Positions 5,405-8,089 of a stretch of 8,089 nt of DNA are shown here, in pieces. Positions within the stretch are counted from its first letter, which is position 1; each line of letters starts with the position of its first letter. A program made the translations under genes and the position numbers. The stretch is taken from contig DAOVLS010000089.1 in NCBI GenBank assembly GCA_030631125.1, positions 1-8,089 on the forward strand, given 5' to 3'. The notes beneath the pieces were generated by a model, which searched no databases, was not told where the DNA came from, and was given only the letters and a program-made list of their open reading frames with translations. Origin of the DNA: Planctomycetales bacterium. GTDB lineage: Bacteria > Planctomycetota > Phycisphaerae > SM23-33.

Positions 5405-7930
5405 TCATCGCCGGGTGATTCGAACGAGGCACCATTCGCCCAGCATCATCGCCAGGGCGGCGGTAATCAGCCAAGGCCAGAGGCCGGTCATTCGGCGGCG
5501 ATACGACCGCTTCAGCACGTCGCCCAGTTGCCCGGATGGGACGACCCGCCCGCCGGTCAGATCGGCCAGACGGTGGAGAGATTCCCCGTCCGCTCCGAGT
5601 GAACGATACTCGCTCGGGTACAGTACGTCCGCCGAAGACCGCCAGACGGTAGCGTCGTTTTTATCCCGAACAGCCACCGTAGCCGGTAAGTCCGCGGGCC
5701 AGTCGGCCCAGGCCAGATACCGCCCCGGAGCGACCTGGTCGAAGTCCGCCGTTTGCGTCCGGTCGCCGATGCCTGCGAGTTCAGCCGACAGGTCCAGCCC
5801 GTTGACCGGCGAGCCTTCGTCGTTAGCCGTCAGCGTAATTTCAACCCGCTCGCCGTGTCGTTTGATTTTCGCGTCGAACCGCGGATCGTTCACGCTTCGC
5901 AGGATCCGTCGAACGCCGCCGGCGATGAGTTTGGCGGCGGCGGGCGTGCGGGCCCATGCGGCGTTGGCGGTGTCGGAGACAGGCACAGCCAGGCAGACGG
6001 ATCGCCCGAGTCCCGCCCGGCCGACGCCCAGGATCGGATCGCCGCCGGTAGTGAATGCGAGCACCTCCGCCTGCTTCCGTGCAGCCGAGAGGATGTAGGC
6101 GTCGATGTCCGGCAGGGCGGTCAGGTCGGTGTCGAACAGTGCGGCGGGAACGGATAATCCGGTGCGTCCTTTGTGCAGGACGCCGCCTCTACCTCGACGG
6201 ACAAGTTTGGCGAAGACTTCGGCCAGTCCGGCAAGCCGGTCCCGCTCGACATAGGGCGCGTCCAGCAGTCCGGCCAGCGTTTTGAGTGGCGCGGCCGGCG
6301 CGGTTGTCGATGCAGGCGAGCCGGCGCGAATGGCGACCACCGCCAGTCCTGCCCCGGCCCGTCGGAAGGCTTCGGCCCATTCGGCAGGGTCGAATCGCTC
6401 GGTCTTCAGGTCGCTGACGATCAGCAGCATCGTCTTTCGTCCTGTCGGCGGCGCCTTCCGCAAGGCAGACTCGATGGCGGGTGTAACGCGGGTCGAGCCG
6501 GCGGGGCGGACGCGCCTGGTCGCCTCGCGCAGCGCGGCGAAATCGGCCGGCGAATCGCCGCTGTCATACACAACGTCAGGCCGATCGGCAAAGGCGACGA
6601 CCGTCAGCGTATCTCGCGTGGTGAGGTGGTCCTTGAGTGCGGCGACGGCCTCGGCGGCCAGGTCGAACTTTATCTGCGACGATCCGCCGGGCGTTCTACC
6701 GGCCGGGGCGGCCATTGAGCCGGACTTATCCAGCAGCACTACCAGGTGTAGCGGGCGGCGCTCAAAAGGATTGGCCACGAGAGGCAGGACGCGATTGAGC
6801 GGGCCGTTCCGGTCGGCGGGCGTTTCGTGCGGGCCCGTGCCGATAAGGACCAATCCTCCGCCTGTGCGGACGTATTGCGCCAGTGCGCGCCGGCGGGCGG
6901 CGGTCAGGGTTGAACCGGTCGGGTCGGCGACGATGATGCAGGAAAATCGCCTCAGCGCCGCAGCCTCGTCCGGCATCGCGTCGGGCCGAAGGAATGTAAC
7001 AGGGAGTTTGATTTCGCCGAGCATGGTCTTGGCCGCTTGGCCGACGCCGACGGCGGCAATAACCTGTCGGACCGGAAGGACCAGCGCCGAGGCCGAATCG
7101 TTTTCGGTGATGACAGTGTCGCCGGTCAGTCGGGCGGAGTATTCGACCGCGGCGTTGGCTCCGGCGGGGTCGGTTATTCGGATGGTAATCGGCGAGTTGC
7201 CCGGCAGCGACAGTCGCCTGATGGCGAGCGGTTCGCTGCGCCCTCGGCGGGTTATGGTCAGCGTCCGTTTCAACGGCGCGTTGGATGAAACGACGGCTGT
7301 AATCTCCGCCTGTGTCGCGGAAGTCCGCCGGACGGTCAAAGCGGCGATGCGCGCATCAGCCGGTGGGGCGTCCAGCGGAACAATGAACACCTCGACGCCG
7401 AGATCGGCGACGGCTTTGGCGGCGCCGTGGTAACCTGCCTGTCCGGCAGGCAGGTCGGCGTCCGTGAATCGCCCATCGGTCGTGATAATCGCAGCGGCCA
7501 GGGCGTCCGGGCCTTTCGATGCAATCAACCGAAGGGGCGGCGTTATGCGTGTGGCGTGGTGGCACAGGTTTTCAACCTGTGTAGCACGGGCAATACCGTC
7601 GGCGAAGCCGAATTGCTCCACATCCGCCCCGGTCGGGAAGGACGATTGCCGGACGGTCCGCTCTTGCCCGCGCACCGACCCGGAGGTGTCTCTCATCAGC
7701 AGGTAAGGCAGGTCCGCCCGCCCGCCGATTGCCGCCAGAGGCTGCGACAGTGCGGCGATCAGCAGCGCCAGCGCGAGGCATTGGGCCGCCACAGCCGGTG
7801 CGGGAATTCGCCGCCCTCGCCGCCGCGCCAACCACGCAAGCAATACCGGCATCGCCGCCGCCGGCATCACCGCCAGCCAGGCCGGATGGATGAATATAAG
7901 CCAACTTTCACCGATAACGGGATCGAACAT
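5405..7930 (-). CDS. BatA-like membrane protein with two VWA domains and a GATase-like segment
   Basis: This 841-residue protein has two N-terminal helices (about 18-35, 44-70) and one C-terminal helix (about 816-836). VWA domain 1 (about 75-200) has the metal-site motif D81-T-S-G-S85 and a later TTDG (150-153). A beta-rich linker leads to a class-I glutamine-amidotransferase-like segment (about 328-365, ALAQYVRTGGGLVLIGTG) without visible catalytic residues. VWA domain 2 (about 396-580) has a clear MIDAS site: D401-K-S-G-S405, T480 and D507. The rest looks beta-rich. This matches large planctomycete VWA proteins related to BatA/aerotolerance proteins, often found near MoxR and DUF58 genes and thought to act in envelope assembly or stress; the role is inferred. 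Two palindromic repeats lie in frame in VWA 1 (residues about 115-125 and 159-166). ATG 7930 is preferred over TTG 7954 because GGTGGAG lies 6 nt before it. Confidence 0.88.
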   Translation of the reverse strand: MFDPVIGESWLIFIHPAWLAVMPAAAMPVLLAWLARRRGRRIPAPAVAAQCLALALLIAALSQPLAAIGGRADLPYLLMRDTSGSVRGQERTVRQSSFPTGADVEQFGFADGIARATQVENLCHHATRITPPLRLIASKGPDALAAAIITTDGRFTDADLPAGQAGYHGAAKAVADLGVEVFIVPLDAPPADARIAALTVRRTSATQAEITAVVSSNAPLKRTLTITRRGRSEPLAIRRLSLPGNSPITIRITDPAGANAAVEYSARLTGDTVITENDSASALVLPVRQVIAAVGVGQAAKTMLGEIKLPVTFLRPDAMPDEAAALRRFSCIIVADPTGSTLTAARRRALAQYVRTGGGLVLIGTGPHETPADRNGPLNRVLPLVANPFERRPLHLVVLLDKSGSMAAPAGRTPGGSSQIKFDLAAEAVAALKDHLTTRDTLTVVAFADRPDVVYDSGDSPADFAALREATRRVRPAGSTRVTPAIESALRKAPPTGRKTMLLIVSDLKTERFDPAEWAEAFRRAGAGLAVVAIRAGSPASTTAPAAPLKTLAGLLDAPYVERDRLAGLAEVFAKLVRRGRGGVLHKGRTGLSVPAALFDTDLTALPDIDAYILSAARKQAEVLAFTTGGDPILGVGRAGLGRSVCLAVPVSDTANAAWARTPAAAKLIAGGVRRILRSVNDPRFDAKIKRHGERVEITLTANDEGSPVNGLDLSAELAGIGDRTQTADFDQVAPGRYLAWADWPADLPATVAVRDKNDATVWRSSADVLYPSEYRSLGADGESLHRLADLTGGRVVPSGQLGDVLKRSYRRRMTGLWPWLITAALAMMLGEWCLVRITRR
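7433..7455. repeat. Short palindrome inside the VWA gene (CCTGCCTG type)
   Basis: Perfect 9-bp arms ACCTGCCTG (7433-7441) and CAGGCAGGT (7447-7455) flank the loop TCCGG. On the coding strand it reads DLPAGQAG, directly after the TTDGRFTDA strand of VWA domain 1. From memory, CCTGCC-GGCAGG palindromes are frequent interspersed repeats in planctomycete and candidate-phylum metagenome genomes. Confidence 0.75.
7559..7587. repeat. Short palindrome inside the VWA gene (CACAGGTT type)
   Basis: Perfect 8-bp arms CACAGGTT (7563-7570) and AACCTGTG (7574-7581) surround the loop TTC, with an outer GTG/CAC pair (7559-7561, 7585-7587). The coding strand reads ATQVENLCHH. I recall the same core (peptides like AQVFNLC or TQVENLC) as a common interspersed palindrome in planctomycete-type metagenome assemblies. 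Confidence 0.75.
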
Positions 7931-7936
7931 CCGATG

Positions 7937-7943
7937 CTCCACC
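7937..7943 (-). promoter_or_regulatory. Ribosome binding site GGTGGAG
   Basis: On the minus strand GGTGGAG ends 6 nt before the ATG at 7930. It favours this start over the upstream TTG at 7954, which has no comparable purine-rich site. Confidence 0.6.
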
Positions 7944-7965
7944 AGGTTACTCAAACTGACCGATT

Positions 7966-8089
7966 TTATGCCGCCAGGAGTTTTTCCAAGCGGCGAATAA
8001 CGGGTTTTTCATGGCTATATTTGACAACATCCTGCACTGCCTCCTGCCAGACCAACTGACGCATCCGGGTCTTGAGCTGGCTCATCGTC
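7966..8089 (-). CDS. 3' end of an unidentified gene (or 39-residue ORF)
   Basis: The minus-strand frame is open from the right edge to the TAA at 7966-7968. It contains an ATG at 8085 that would give a 39-residue peptide, MSQLKTRMRQLVWQEAVQDV followed by VKYSHEKPVIRRLEKLLAA. The sequence is helical and amphipathic and could be the C-terminus of a longer protein, since the frame remains open beyond that ATG. The stop lies 35 bp before the VWA gene's ATG on the same strand, so the two are probably in one operon. In related genomes a DUF58 or MoxR gene often precedes such a VWA gene, but this peptide is too short to assign. Confidence 0.45.
   Translation of the reverse strand, partial: TMSQLKTRMRQLVWQEAVQDVVKYSHEKPVIRRLEKLLAA

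Noticed and set aside
6282..7433. 383-codon open frame on the plus strand
   Set aside because: It lies wholly antisense to the VWA gene, has Ser/Arg/Ala-rich composition typical of GC-rich shadow frames and no recognisable domain.
7931..7954. TTG start for the VWA protein
   Set aside because: An ATG at 7930 has a better-placed GGTGGAG site and gives the expected short N-terminus before the first helix.

Overview
This 8.1-kb, GC-rich (about 60% by eye) bacterial window holds seven genes in two convergent blocks. Four plus-strand genes fill 1-4817 and three minus-strand genes fill 4891-8089. The gene types (a large two-VWA membrane protein, a DUF4070-type B12/radical SAM enzyme, an aspartyl-protease/PDZ lipoprotein, an orphan sensor kinase) and the repeat-derived intergenic DNA resemble a Planctomycetota (Phycisphaerae-like) genome, possibly a metagenome assembly. 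That assignment is an inference; no rRNA or taxonomic marker is present.

Plus strand: the 3' part of a radical SAM gene (2-1195) ends inside a 185-bp imperfect palindrome (1192-1376). Next come a 147-residue signal-anchor protein (1390-1833) and, 31 bp later, a predicted lipoprotein with two DTG aspartyl-protease motifs and a C-terminal PDZ domain (1865-3055). A repeat-filled gap (3056-3212) precedes a membrane histidine kinase (best start 3213, end 4817) with HAMP, HisKA and HATPase domains. Its sensor region looks like a Tll0287/DUF3365-type domain that has lost its heme-binding CxxCH motif. No response regulator lies beside it.

Minus strand: reading from the right edge, the 3' end of an unidentified gene (stop at 7966-7968) is followed closely by a BatA-like protein with two VWA domains, a glutamine-amidotransferase-like segment and terminal membrane helices (7930-5405). 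After 103 bp that contain a good sigma-70-type promoter comes a small 136-residue conserved-looking protein (5301-4891) with a disordered acidic N-terminus. The convergence point (4818-4890) is filled by short tandem repeats.

The most striking aspect is the number of interspersed repeats. There are at least four kinds in 8 kb: the long palindrome with TTAGCAGGGAT ends, octamer arrays of CCGGTATT/CCGGTCTT at two intergenic sites, and two short palindromes (arms CACAGGTT/AACCTGTG and ACCTGCCTG/CAGGCAGGT) that lie in frame inside the first VWA domain of the large gene. The last two look like protein-coding palindromic insertions, similar in principle to Rickettsia palindromic elements. I found no defence system, CRISPR array, tRNA, rRNA or transposase gene.
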